Origin: Oscillospiraceae bacterium
GTDB lineage: Bacteria; Bacillota; Clostridia; Oscillospirales; Oscillospiraceae
NCBI GenBank assembly: GCA_015067565.1
Contig: SVMF01000002.1
Coordinates: forward strand, 1-64,000
Direction: 5' to 3'
DNA: 64,000 bases
A program made the translations under genes and the position numbers. Of this stretch, positions 1 to 8,500 are shown piece after piece. How positions within the stretch are numbered: the first letter of the stretch is position 1; each line of letters opens with the position of its first letter. Below the pieces are notes generated by a model. The model was not told the DNA's origin. It saw nothing but the letters and a program-made list of their open reading frames with translations, and did not search any database.

Positions 1-249
1 AGAATTATCGATTCCATACTTGAGAAGCTGGATACACAGAACTGTGAGGTGAAATGCGTCTCACTTGTAGCGGATGAAAAGACTCTGTGCGAAAGATTAT
101 CAATGGATGTAGAAAGAGGTATTCGCTCTGAAGATGTAATTGAGAGAAGCATAGCAAGAATACCGATGTATCAAACATTGGATACCATTATAATTGATAC
201 AAACGCAAAGGATGTGGCTGTGATTGCCAATGAGATTAAGCAGTTGTAA
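1..249 (+). CDS. C-terminal part of a P-loop nucleotide/sugar kinase-like protein (partial)
   Basis: The reading frame is open from base 1 and ends with TAA at 247-249, so this is the last 82 residues of a gene that begins outside the window; an internal GTG at 49 is not needed as a start. The tail has a basic stretch (LCERLSMDVERGIR) followed by IARIPMYQTLDTIIIDT. This is the LID and C-terminal pattern of small AAA/kinase-type ATPases of gut Clostridia, in which arginines close over the phosphates and a DT-containing strand ends the Rossmann core. The Walker A motif would lie upstream and cannot be checked. The substrate is unknown. The family call is from pattern only. Confidence 0.55.
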   Translation, partial: RIIDSILEKLDTQNCEVKCVSLVADEKTLCERLSMDVERGIRSEDVIERSIARIPMYQTLDTIIIDTNAKDVAVIANEIKQL

Positions 250-308
250 TACTGACAAATTCCAATTTGACGAACTGATTAGCATAGTTTCAGTCCTAAA
301 AGAGAGTT

Positions 309-446
309 TCACTTCCTTTCTGTGATTTCAATCATTTTTACAAGATCCCTTAATTTCTCATCTGAAAAACTTTTCCCGGTTGCACTTAACATATTTTTGA
401 AATTTTCTTGTTCTTCAGGTGTCATTGCATCGTATAGTTTCAGCAT
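309..446 (-). CDS. small hypothetical ORF, 45 aa
   Basis: ATG at 446-444 overlaps the stop of the upstream small ORF (ATGCTGA arrangement), which suggests translational coupling. The product is acidic-helical, beginning MLKLYDAMTPEEQENFKNML, with no membrane segment or known motif. The frame stays open upstream of the ATG back to a TAG at 584-582, but there is no start codon there, so a frameshifted longer gene is also possible. I do not recognise a family. It lies in a decayed stretch between the partial kinase and the WYL regulator. Confidence 0.35.
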   Translation of the reverse strand: MLKLYDAMTPEEQENFKNMLSATGKSFSDEKLRDLVKMIEITERK

Positions 447-544
447 CGTCTGAATAGTCGTTTCTCTGAGAAGGATTCCTTGTCCAGTCGTGCTTCCTGT
501 TCCTTCAGCTTGCGATTGACTCGCTGCTTGATTCTGTTCTTCAT
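440..544 (-). CDS. small basic hypothetical ORF, 34 aa
   Basis: ATG at 544-542 follows a strong AAAGGAGGAG ribosome binding site on the minus strand. The product is highly basic (MKNRIKQRVNRKLKEQEARL...), perhaps a nucleic-acid-binding peptide or a fragment of a longer protein. It ends in TGA overlapping the start of the next small ORF. It is too short for a family call; the good RBS is the main reason to list it. Confidence 0.35.
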   Translation of the reverse strand: MKNRIKQRVNRKLKEQEARLDKESFSEKRLFRRC

Positions 545-670
545 AAGTAGCTCCTCCTTTCCTGAAATGGGTAGACTTTCCCTATCGAAACCGACCTGGT
601 GGGCCGGTGCGGGAAACTACCTTTTTTGAAGGTTGACATCCGTCTTGAGAAAGTATTTTATTGTATGCTC

Positions 671-699
671 TTGTTTTCTTCGTTATTGTACAGTATAAT
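671..699 (+). promoter_or_regulatory. sigma-A-type promoter upstream of the WYL gene
   Basis: TTGTTT at 671-676, a 17-base spacer and a perfect TATAAT at 694-699. It is about 270 bases upstream of the WYL start, with gene debris in between. The 9-bp inverted repeat at 699-729 begins at the last base of the -10, where an operator would be expected. Confidence 0.5.
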
Positions 700-729
700 G
701 TCACCGTCGTATCATTTCTAACGGTGACA
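699..729. promoter_or_regulatory. perfect 9-bp inverted repeat, possible operator
   Basis: TGTCACCGT at 699-707 and ACGGTGACA at 721-729 are exact reverse complements separated by 13 bases. The CACCG/CGGTG core resembles the half-sites of the island promoter dyad, but the spacing is wider. It could be an operator for the WYL protein encoded downstream, or an RNA hairpin; there is no T-run, so it is not a typical terminator. Confidence 0.4.
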
Positions 730-846
730 CAGGCGGTGTCTTGCGCCTTACGATGCATACGGCAACAATGTACCGTCAAAAGCAAACAAAAGAACCGATG
801 TCCTCGGCTATGATGCGATTGGCGGAGTGGGCCACTTGATTTATGT

Positions 847-951
847 GAAGATGGTAAGGATTTTGCCGGATTGCCCTTCTTTGAGCAATACCGCCACGAT
901 CCGGATGATTTGCCGGCGGTTGATTTCAAAACAAAAGCAGAAATCGGATAG
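847..951 (+). pseudogene. decayed C-terminus of an unidentified protein
   Basis: A clearly protein-like tail of 34 residues (EDGKDFAGLPFFEQYRHDPD and on) ends in TAG at 949-951, immediately before the WYL ribosome binding site. Upstream the frame is broken by stops (TGA at 811-813) and pieces of coding-like sequence continue in other frames, so the rest of the gene has been lost or shifted. Its closeness to the WYL gene suggests they once formed an operon. I cannot name the family. Confidence 0.4.
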
Positions 952-968
952 ATAAAGGAGAAATGCAA

Positions 969-1955
969 ATGGAAGGTTTAGAAGCTAAAAAATTAGCATT
1001 GCTTCGCATTTTACAGATCCTGCATAAATACAGCGATCTCCAGCACCCTTTGACGCAAGAGAAAATCGCATACTATTTGGATTCTGAATATGGTATTGTT
1101 ATCGAAAGAAAAGCGATCAGCCGCAATATTTCCTTGCTCATGGATGCGGATGTGGAAATCGGTCATTGCCGGGATGGCTATTATTTGCAGACCCGCGAGT
1201 TCGAGGACACAGAGCTGAAACTGCTGGTGGATAGCGTGTTGTGCAACCAGAATATAACAGCAAAACATTCTGCTGACTTGATTGAAAAGCTTTGCAAGTT
1301 GTCCAATAAGTATTTCCGCAGTCATGTGAAGAATGTCTATGCTGTAAAAGATTGGAACAAATCGGATAACGCTGCACTGTTCTTTAATATTGAAAAGATC
1401 GATATGGCAATCAATGAAGGCAAGCAGGTGCAGTATGACTATAATAAATATGGCAAAGATAAGAAGCTGCACAAATCCTCTTTCCAGAGAGCAACCCCTT
1501 ACCAGTTGATTCTGCATAATCAGCGGTATTATCTGATGGGTTATAGCGAATATTGGGGAAATATGATTTTTCATCGATTGGATCGTATCACCAATATCAA
1601 AATTTATGATGCACCGGCTTATCCCCTCAAGAAGATCCCGGGTTACGAGTCTGGCATAGACTACAAGAAGATTTCCACGACGATGCCCTATCTGCACAGT
1701 GACAAACCGGAACGGGTTGAAATGCTCGCCGATGCGTGGGTGATCGATCAGGTAGTTGACTGGTTCGGTAAGGATCTTTCAGTACGCGAAACAGAAGACC
1801 CCGAAAAGATCATCATTTCTCTTTGGGCGAACCCCTATGCCATGAGCCTTTGGGCGTTGCAGTATGTGAATTATATCGAAGTGATTTCTCCGGCACATCT
1901 GCGAAATAAAATACGGGAGTTCCTAAAATCAGGATTAGATAAATATTCTAAATAA
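969..1955 (+). CDS. WYL-domain transcriptional regulator
   Basis: Cytoplasmic ligand-sensing DNA-binding regulator of 328 residues. The N-terminal third is a winged helix (ILQILHKYSDLQHPLTQEKI, then a recognition helix around IERKAISRNI). The middle and C-terminal part is the WYL domain, seen in ATPYQLILHNQRYYLMGYSE and the FHRLDRITNI strand, followed by a WCX-like extension. I chose ATG 969 because AAAGGAG ends at 960, only two bases from the alternative ATG at 963. WYL proteins commonly control defence and mobile-element genes by binding nucleic acids or nucleotides. Here it is the first intact gene of the island and the leading candidate to read the GYACC-N6-GGTRC dyads found upstream of seven other genes; that link is inference. 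A terminator follows directly. Confidence 0.85.
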   Translation: MEGLEAKKLALLRILQILHKYSDLQHPLTQEKIAYYLDSEYGIVIERKAISRNISLLMDADVEIGHCRDGYYLQTREFEDTELKLLVDSVLCNQNITAKHSADLIEKLCKLSNKYFRSHVKNVYAVKDWNKSDNAALFFNIEKIDMAINEGKQVQYDYNKYGKDKKLHKSSFQRATPYQLILHNQRYYLMGYSEYWGNMIFHRLDRITNIKIYDAPAYPLKKIPGYESGIDYKKISTTMPYLHSDKPERVEMLADAWVIDQVVDWFGKDLSVRETEDPEKIIISLWANPYAMSLWALQYVNYIEVISPAHLRNKIREFLKSGLDKYSK

Positions 1956-1966
1956 TAATGACAAAA

Positions 1967-1999
1967 AACCGTGATTTGAAAAAGTCACGGTTCTTTTTT
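1967..1999 (+). terminator. intrinsic terminator after the WYL gene
   Basis: Stem AACCGTGA / TCACGGTT at 1967-1974 and 1985-1992, then CTTTTTT. It separates the WYL gene from the AAA+ gene, which has its own promoter. Confidence 0.8.
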
Positions 2000-2013
2000 G
2001 CGCTTTTTGAAAC

Positions 2014-2046
2014 GTACCGTTTTCGGTGCATCAAGTATGGTTTAAT
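2014..2046 (+). promoter_or_regulatory. island-type promoter (dyad + -10) for the AAA+ gene
   Basis: GTACC-GTTTTC-GGTGC dyad (2014-2029), 11 bases, then TTTAAT (2041-2046). The -35 position falls inside the dyad and has no TTGACA-like sequence, so recognition probably needs a dedicated regulator. It is one of seven sites with the same spacing. Confidence 0.6.
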
Positions 2047-2095
2047 ACTGGTGTAAGGATAAATCAATTCGAATTTCGTCATGGAGGAAAGAGAT

Positions 2096-4111
2096 ATGCT
2101 GTTTTACAAGGTTGAAGGTATGCTCATGAACAACGGTGCAGAAAACGAGGATAGCCGTCGTGCCCAACGGGAAGCTGCCAGAAGAATCTATATGAAGAGC
2201 GAAGACTACAATCACAAGCGTGGTCGAGATGCGTATTGCTTTGTATCCGAATCCTCTGACGGATTGTTAACTGCCGGTATGATCGCAGATCAGGCAGAAG
2301 ATGCACAGCACACGGCTGAGGTATTTCTGAATGATATTGGATGTCCGCTGAAGGATATGACTTTTTCAGAAGTCACCATCGGCAATATCCAGCAGATGTT
2401 GGGACGGTCTGACCATAACGGCTTTATTGAAGATGCCGGCGAGATCCTGGAAAAATTCGGCATCGACAGAGCCATCGGCCGCCATGGCAGAGGCATTGAA
2501 TTTGGTGAGAACATGATTGACGATTGCACCCGGAAGGAAATCACCGGAAAAGTCGATAGATATCTGCTCGGCGAAACGCTGCTGCCGGAATTGGATCGCA
2601 TCTACGCAGGCTCGACCTCCAAGAAAGCGCAAGGTCACCCTGTGCACTATATGCTCCAGACGGACAATGTAGATACTCGCCGGGAGGGCAGTAAGCTGCT
2701 CTTGCAGGCGCTTTACGCCAATGGCAGAGTCAGTAGCAAACGGTATTGTTTTCTGAACTTCCGTCCCGGTGAGGACTTTTCCGTTATGGCATACGATAGC
2801 TTGTATCACGTCTGCGCAGGTAGTGCGGTGGTAGTCCGGTATCTTGCTAATGATGATTCCGAAGAGGACGGTGTTGCTAATAGTGAAAGAGACACGATTG
2901 AGCGGCTCTGCGAAGTGGCAAAGCGGCATCGCAACCAGGTATTGACCATTTTCTGTCTGCCCCGGGAATGTAAACACGCCAAGGCTATGTTTTATGAGAA
3001 CTTGGGCAGCATGACGATGGTAGAAGTGCGAGAGGATGATACCGACCATACCCGTGCAATGGATTTTCTGAAACTGCTGGCCAAAGAAAACCATGTTCGT
3101 ACAGACAAGGCGCTTTTTGCCAAGCTGGACCCGGAAAAGGGGTATCTGGCGGCAGAACTCCGGAGTATTTTCGATGAGTGGTACAACGCAAAGCTGAAGA
3201 CCAGCATTTACCCTCAGTACAAGGATCTGCAGGTGGTAAAGCAGGAAGTGGTCAAAGCTGCGCCCAAAGGTTCTGCCTATGACGATCTGCAGGAGATGAT
3301 CGGTCTTAGCGAAGCCAAAGCCGTGATCAAGAAGGCGCTGAACTACTATAAGATGCAGAAGCTGTATGAGGACAAGGGTGTAAAACCGGGCTCTCCTGCT
3401 ATGCACATGGTATTCACCGGCAACCCCGGCACTGCCAAGACCACTGCAGCACGGCTTTTTGCACGGATTATGAAGGATAACGGTCTGCTGTCCAAGGGAC
3501 AGCTTGTAGAAGTGGGACGAGGCGATCTGGTTGGCAAGTATGTAGGCTGGACGGCACAGACTGTGCAAGCTAAGTTCAAGGCAGCCAAGGGCGGTGTGCT
3601 CTTTATCGATGAGGCTTATTCTTTGGTAGATGACCGCAGCGGTTCCTTTGGTGATGAGGCCATTAACACCATCGTCCAGGAGATGGAAAACCATCGTGAA
3701 GATGTGGTGGTGATCTTTGCCGGATACCCTAACGAAATGGAGAAGTTCCTCCAGAAGAATCCCGGTCTGCGTTCCCGTATCGCTTTCCATGTTCCCTTTG
3801 CGGATTACAATGCAAACGAGCTGGTTAGAATCGCACAGATGATGGGCAAGAGCAAGGGCGTTTGCTTTGAGGAAGAGGCGCTGGCCAAGTTGACCTCCGC
3901 TTTTGAAGCGGCTCGTAAGCAGAGCGATTTCGGCAACGGTCGCTATGTTCGTAACCTGCTGGAGCAGGCGAAGATGAATCAGGCATCCCGTTTGCTGGAA
4001 TATGACTTTGATGCCATTACTGCGGAAGAAATCAAAACCATTAAGGCTGAGGATATCGTAATTCCCGAGGTGAAGACCGAAGTCAAGCGCACCATTGGCT
4101 TTGCTTGTTAA
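2096..4111 (+). CDS. SpoVK/CbbX-like AAA+ ATPase with long N-terminal domain
   Basis: Protein of 671 residues. Roughly residues 1-385 form an N-terminal part with no recognised domain. Residues 390-650 are a CbbX/SpoVK-type AAA+ module: sensor-like start EMIGLSEAKAVIKKAL, Walker A GNPGTAKTTAARLFA, Walker B GGVLFIDEAYSL, sensor 1 VVVIFAGYP and an arginine finger region NPGLRSRI. This subfamily remodels protein complexes (Rubisco activases, EccA of type VII secretion, SpoVK). The start was set at 2096 because GGAGGAAAG sits at 2083-2091, the right distance upstream; ATG 2081 overlaps that RBS. It stands alone under an island-type promoter, and the next island promoter begins at its stop codon. 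Its client protein cannot be told from sequence. Confidence 0.85.
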   Translation: MLFYKVEGMLMNNGAENEDSRRAQREAARRIYMKSEDYNHKRGRDAYCFVSESSDGLLTAGMIADQAEDAQHTAEVFLNDIGCPLKDMTFSEVTIGNIQQMLGRSDHNGFIEDAGEILEKFGIDRAIGRHGRGIEFGENMIDDCTRKEITGKVDRYLLGETLLPELDRIYAGSTSKKAQGHPVHYMLQTDNVDTRREGSKLLLQALYANGRVSSKRYCFLNFRPGEDFSVMAYDSLYHVCAGSAVVVRYLANDDSEEDGVANSERDTIERLCEVAKRHRNQVLTIFCLPRECKHAKAMFYENLGSMTMVEVREDDTDHTRAMDFLKLLAKENHVRTDKALFAKLDPEKGYLAAELRSIFDEWYNAKLKTSIYPQYKDLQVVKQEVVKAAPKGSAYDDLQEMIGLSEAKAVIKKALNYYKMQKLYEDKGVKPGSPAMHMVFTGNPGTAKTTAARLFARIMKDNGLLSKGQLVEVGRGDLVGKYVGWTAQTVQAKFKAAKGGVLFIDEAYSLVDDRSGSFGDEAINTIVQEMENHREDVVVIFAGYPNEMEKFLQKNPGLRSRIAFHVPFADYNANELVRIAQMMGKSKGVCFEEEALAKLTSAFEAARKQSDFGNGRYVRNLLEQAKMNQASRLLEYDFDAITAEEIKTIKAEDIVIPEVKTEVKRTIGFAC

Positions 4112-4144
4112 GCACCGGAAATGGTGCATAAGAATTCGTATAAT
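4112..4144 (+). promoter_or_regulatory. island-type promoter, best-formed copy
   Basis: GCACC-GGAAAT-GGTGC (4112-4127) has perfectly complementary 5-base arms, followed by 11 bases and a perfect TATAAT at 4139-4144. It begins at the base after the AAA+ stop codon. It should drive the small genes from about 4150 onward. Confidence 0.65.
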
Positions 4145-4459
4145 CAAGATACATCAAACAGAAAGAGGGAATCACTAAGGCTCTTTTCTTATATCTGCTT
4201 TTTGAATGTTGCAGAATTTTGGGCAGGATTTGAAGTAATGAGAGACCTGCACCATGAAAAAAAGCCGCTGCTGATTCAAGACTTTCTTGAGTATTTAGAT
4301 GAGGGAGCTGATATCAGCGGTTTAATTGCAAGAACACAAAAATTACACCGGCAAATCATTATCCTAACAAGTCCCATGGACGAAGAAATAAAAAAGAAAT
4401 GGATGGGTGAAAACAATGGGATATTTTTCAAATCTTGCAGCGCAATATGTTCCAAATGA
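4121..4459 (+). pseudogene. truncated paralogue of the 14763-15578 unknown gene
   Basis: An open frame of 112 codons, but its first codons lie inside the promoter, so they are unlikely to be translated. From about residue 20 it aligns with the last 60 residues of the unknown protein at 14763-15578: CFLNVAEFWAGFEVMRDL here against CFLHLLRFWDGMQDLRNY there, then LLIQDFLEYLDEGADISGL against ILIRDFSNQLDGYTDIQTL, then LHRQ. The N-terminal two thirds are missing and the homology starts just after a promoter and an RBS-like AGAGGGA, as if an internal deletion joined leader to C-terminus. The 3' end overlaps the next gene. It is either a short surviving domain or a pseudogene; I favour pseudogene. 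Confidence 0.5.
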
Positions 4460-4808
4460 TCACGATCACAGTTATACCCCTCCGGAAAAGCAGTTGCTTT
4501 GGCGATTAGAAGATTTGGAGAATCGGCTTCATGAACTGACCACTCAACGAACCGGCAGGCGTGATGAAGGCGAATATTTTTCTGATGACAATCTGCGCTG
4601 TGTCCTGCCGGAACACTTTTTGTCTGCATCCAATGTGTGCAAGGCAATTGACCTGGCAATCAGTGATCTGCGAGACCGATACGGCATTTATGTTGGTGAC
4701 CAACCGGCACAAGAGCAGCCGGAAGTTGACGAGATTACCGGTATGCAAGTCACTTTCTTTGATATCCTCGCACTGCAATCCCAATGCGTGCCGCTGAACG
4801 CTGCATAA
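4416..4808 (+). CDS. hypothetical protein, 130 aa
   Basis: Begins MGYFSNLAAQYVPNDHDHSY and contains a helical middle (QLLWRLEDLENRLHELTTQR) and a hydrophilic tail. An alternative GTG start lies at 4407; ATG 4416 is preferred because GGATGGGTG is correctly spaced from it. It overlaps the end of the truncated paralogue in another frame. There are no transmembrane segments and no motif I recognise. It is presumably transcribed from the island promoter at 4112-4144. Function unknown. Confidence 0.6.
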   Translation: MGYFSNLAAQYVPNDHDHSYTPPEKQLLWRLEDLENRLHELTTQRTGRRDEGEYFSDDNLRCVLPEHFLSASNVCKAIDLAISDLRDRYGIYVGDQPAQEQPEVDEITGMQVTFFDILALQSQCVPLNAA

Positions 4809-4879
4809 TAGCGGAAAGAAGGGATTCTTATTTTCACTACGAATTATAATGATTTTTGATTTTTATCAGGAGGATTGAA

Positions 4880-5344
4880 ATGAAAGTTGAAATCTATTCC
4901 AGAGAAGCTATGGAAAGACGATTGAAGGAGGGGAAATTGTATGACACTGCAGTAATCTGCTTTTATGATCCACCCTCATCCCGCACACCGGCGGACTATG
5001 CCCCAATAAATTATGACAAGAAATGCTCCGCAGAATATTCTATCGCTGTCCATGATATCGACATTGAGGTGTTGTCGGAATACGGCTTGACTTATGACAC
5101 ATATTTTCCTGAAGCAAAGCTGTTAGCCTTTTACATTAAGACCGCAGTGGAGTGCAATCTGGATATTGTGTGTCAGTGCGAGTATGGCCAAAGCCGCAGT
5201 GCTGCCTGTGCCGCCGCAATTAAGGAATACTACGATCACGACGGTATTTCCATTTTTGCTGACTACCGATACTATCCAAATCAGCTGATCTTCAACAAGG
5301 TGCTGGACGCCCTGAAAACTGTAAACAGTGCGGAGGATGTGTAA
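4880..5344 (+). CDS. dual-specificity/tyrosine phosphatase-like protein
   Basis: Cytoplasmic protein of 154 residues with the phosphatase P-loop signature C-x5-R: IVCQCEYGQSRSAACAAAIK near residues 96-115, where CEYGQSR gives the nucleophilic Cys and the phosphate-binding Arg. The residue before the Cys is Gln rather than the usual His. An upstream general-acid Asp could be in HDIDIEV or YFPEAK, but this is not certain. The start follows AGGAGG at 4869-4874 and replaces an in-frame ATG at 4856 that lacks an RBS. Known relatives dephosphorylate tyrosine or nucleotides, including predicted protein-tyrosine phosphatases of gut Firmicutes. It sits in the co-regulated island, followed by a cloverleaf repeat and a terminator. 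The substrate is unknown. Confidence 0.7.
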   Translation: MKVEIYSREAMERRLKEGKLYDTAVICFYDPPSSRTPADYAPINYDKKCSAEYSIAVHDIDIEVLSEYGLTYDTYFPEAKLLAFYIKTAVECNLDIVCQCEYGQSRSAACAAAIKEYYDHDGISIFADYRYYPNQLIFNKVLDALKTVNSAEDV

Positions 5345-5364
5345 TGAGCAAATGTATTTTTTAC

Positions 5365-5465
5365 ATGTCTGAATCGTGCAAAAACGGTTAAAAAGAGCCG
5401 TTTTTGCACGATTGCACAGCAACGCTGTGCGAATAAGCCGCAGTAGCGACTTATTCAGCAGACAT
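5365..5465. repeat. cloverleaf repeat, copy A (unit 1 only)
   Basis: Closed by ATGTCTG (5365-5371) and CAGACAT (5459-5465), enclosing three hairpins: CGTGCAAAAACGG..CCGTTTTTGCACG, GCACAGC..GCTGTGC and GAATAAG..CTTATTC. The same unit is present at 14451-14551 and 63128-63227, and the closing stem with one arm at 58292-58345. Confidence 0.8.
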
Positions 5466-5471
5466 TATCAT

Positions 5472-5515
5472 AAACACCGCCTGGCTTTGCAAATCCTGTA
5501 TACCGGGCGGTGTTT
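5472..5515 (+). terminator. terminator-like hairpin before the SNF2 operon
   Basis: Stem AAACACCGCC / GGCGGTGTTT with a long, partly paired loop, then TTGTGT. It isolates the phosphatase gene from the next promoter. Confidence 0.5.
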
Positions 5516-5529
5516 TGTGTAGCAAAAAT

Positions 5530-5562
5530 GCACCGTAACATTTGGTAGGATACAGGTGTAAT
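5530..5562 (+). promoter_or_regulatory. island-type promoter of the SNF2-MoxR-VWA operon
   Basis: Left half-site GCACCG at 5530-5535 and -10 TGTAAT at 5557-5562 with the standard 27-base offset. The right half-site is poor (TTTGG, with GGTAG shifted by four bases), so this is a weaker match. Confidence 0.45.
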
Positions 5563-5582
5563 TTGGAGAAAGGGTGCGGATT

Positions 5583-8500
5583 ATGGCTGGATTAAATGGT
5601 AGTGAGAAGTTAAAGACTCGGTTGCGGGTGGCAGAGCTTTCGAAAAAGAAGAGTGCGCTTCTATACAATTTTTATGAAAACATCAAGGCCGGCGGCGAGG
5701 TGTTTTCTGCTGAGGATATTGATATTGCGCTGGAAGCCTTGAAACTGGCTCAGCTGGATATCAAGGAACGAGAGGCACGGCAGCGCCAGGAGCGTGAAGC
5801 GGAACTTCTGAAGCAGAAAATGGAAGAGGAAGAAAAGCGCCGCCGAGCCGCAGAAGCAAGAGCTGCACGGAGAGCTGAGCGCAAACGGCTGGAGCATGTA
5901 AAGCAGGTCACGGCAATGGATCTGCCTATGGACTTTGCCAATGCTTTTGATGATGATATTCGCGCCAATGTCCATTGTGATACCATCGCAGAAGGCCTGC
6001 TGGTATGTATGGATGCGCTGGGTATGGTAGATATTGAATTTATTTCTGCCATTACCGGTGAAGAGATGAAAACGGTCATCGAAACTTTGCAAGGCAGCAT
6101 TTTCCAGAACCCGCTCCATTGGAACGAGTGCTTTTATAAGGGCTGGGAGATCGCAGACGAGTATCTTTCCGGCAATCTGATGCACAAATATGCGCTGGCG
6201 CTGGAAGCCAACGAAGCCTATAACGGCTATTTTGATGCCAATGTGAAGGCACTGGAGGATTTGATCGGTCCGGAGCTGTCCACCGATGAGATCTACATTA
6301 CACTTGGGTCTCCCTGGGTGCCTGCTGATGTGATCGATGAGTTCATTTTGCATATGATCGGGCTGGATCCGGTGAAGGGTGTGTACCCCAAAGAGGCCGA
6401 ACAATTTCTTACCGACGAATATGCGGTGCGCCACGATGAAACGACCGGTATTTGGGATATCCCCGAGAAGACCCGCTTCAGAAAAAGTCACCAGCACGGC
6501 AAGTACGAGCATGTAAGCTTTAAGGTTTACGGCACGCAGCGTATGGAAATGCTGCGTCTGCTGGAAAATATCCTGAATATGAAAACGCTGGCTATTTTCG
6601 ATACAGTAGACCCCCATTCTAAAACACGGATCATGAACCAGGCGGAGACGGTCAAAGTGCTGGAAAAACAGGATAAAATGATTGCTGAATTCCAGAACTG
6701 GGTTTGGAGAGACCCGGATCGGAAGCGGCGTTTGCAGGGCGCTTATTGCCGCAAGTATGGCAATATTCGCCGCCGTATCTTTGATGGCAGCTTCCTGGAT
6801 TTTCCGGATATGAATCCGGACATTCAGCTTCATCCTCACCAGAAAAACTCTGTCGCCAGAATTCTGTTCACCCCCAATACCCTTCTGGCTCACGATGTGG
6901 GTGCAGGTAAGACATTTACTATGATCGCAGCCGGTATGGAGCTGCGTCGCCTTGGTAAATCCAAGAAGAATCTTTATGTAATTCCCAACAACATTATGCC
7001 CCAGTGGATTCAGATGTTTAAGACGATGTACCCCCATGCAAATCTCTTGGTGGTAGATCGCCGGAATTTCTGCATTAAAAAGCGAGATGATACCCTCCGT
7101 AAGATCATGGATGAGGATTTCGATGCCATTTTGATGACTTATAGTTGCTTTGATATGCTGTCTCTTTCCAAGAAGTATTATAAGGAGCTTTACGAAGAGC
7201 AGCTGAAGCGGCTGGATAAAGCGGTCAGTAATTTTGCCAACAAGCGAACCATCGACATGAAACGGCAGGCAGTTATGCGTGTTTTGGACAAGGTGCAAAA
7301 TGATATGGCGGACAATGTCTGCGATGTGGCTTTTGACGATTTGGGCATCAACACGCTCTTTGTAGACGAAGCACACAACTATAAGAATGTCAGCCTGAAC
7401 ACCGGCATTACCCGTGTCAGAGGCCTCAGTAATACCGGCTCTTCCAAGTGCGATGCCATGATGGACAAGGTTCACTGCGTCCAGCGGCAAAACAACGGTG
7501 GCCGAGTGATTATGGCTACCGGCACACCTATCACCAATTCCATTACCGATATTTTCGTGATGCAGAAGTATCTTCAGGACGGCGAATTGGAATTCTTGAA
7601 CATCCACAATTTCGATTCCTGGGTTGCGATGTTTGGTAAGAAAACCACAGAATTTGAAATCGATGTGGATACCAATAGTTATCATTTGGCCACCCGCTTT
7701 TCTAAGTTTGGCAATGTACCGGAGCTGACAGCGATTCTCTCTTCCATTGCAGACTTTTACCACGTGGATCAAGTGATGGGTTTGCCGGAATTTGACGGCT
7801 ACATCGACTCTACCCAACCTGGTAGCGATGATTTCAAGGTCTTTCTGCAGGATATTTCCCGCCGTGCCGATGATGTGCGGCATAAGCGCGTAGATGCCCA
7901 CGTGGACAACCTCCTGAAGATCACCACCGATGGCCGGAAAGCTGCGCTGGATATGCGCCTGATCGATATGGTATACGGCCTGGATCCGGACTCCAAGGTT
8001 TACCGCTGCGCAGAAAAGGTGGCGGAAATTTATGAAGCCACCCAGGACAGCAAGGCGATTCAAATGGTATTCTGTGATATTTCCACCCCAAAATCCGGAT
8101 TTAATCTCTATGACGAACTCAAGAGCCTTTTGAAAGCTATGGGTATCCCGGAGCATGAGATCGCCTATATTCATGATGCGGATTCCGAAGAAAAGAAACG
8201 CCTTCTCTTCCGGGATCTGCGGGAAGGCCTTGTGCGTGTGGTAATTGGCTCTACTTTCAAAATGGGTCTGGGTGTGAATGTGCAGGAGCGGCTCGTTGCC
8301 TTGCATCACCTGGATGTACCCTGGCGACCTGCGGATATGGTCCAGCGAGAAGGTCGAATTTTGCGGCAAGGTAACACCTGCGACAGCGTACAAATTTACC
8401 GTTATATCACCAAGGGAAGCTTTGACGCCTATTCCTGGCAGCTGCTGGAAACGAAGCAGCGGTTTATTAGTCAGATCCTCTCCGGCCACGTGGTGGAACG

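Noticed and set aside
770-802. An eighth island-type promoter at GTACCG (770-775)
   Set aside because: The right half-site is absent and there is no -10 at the expected position 797.
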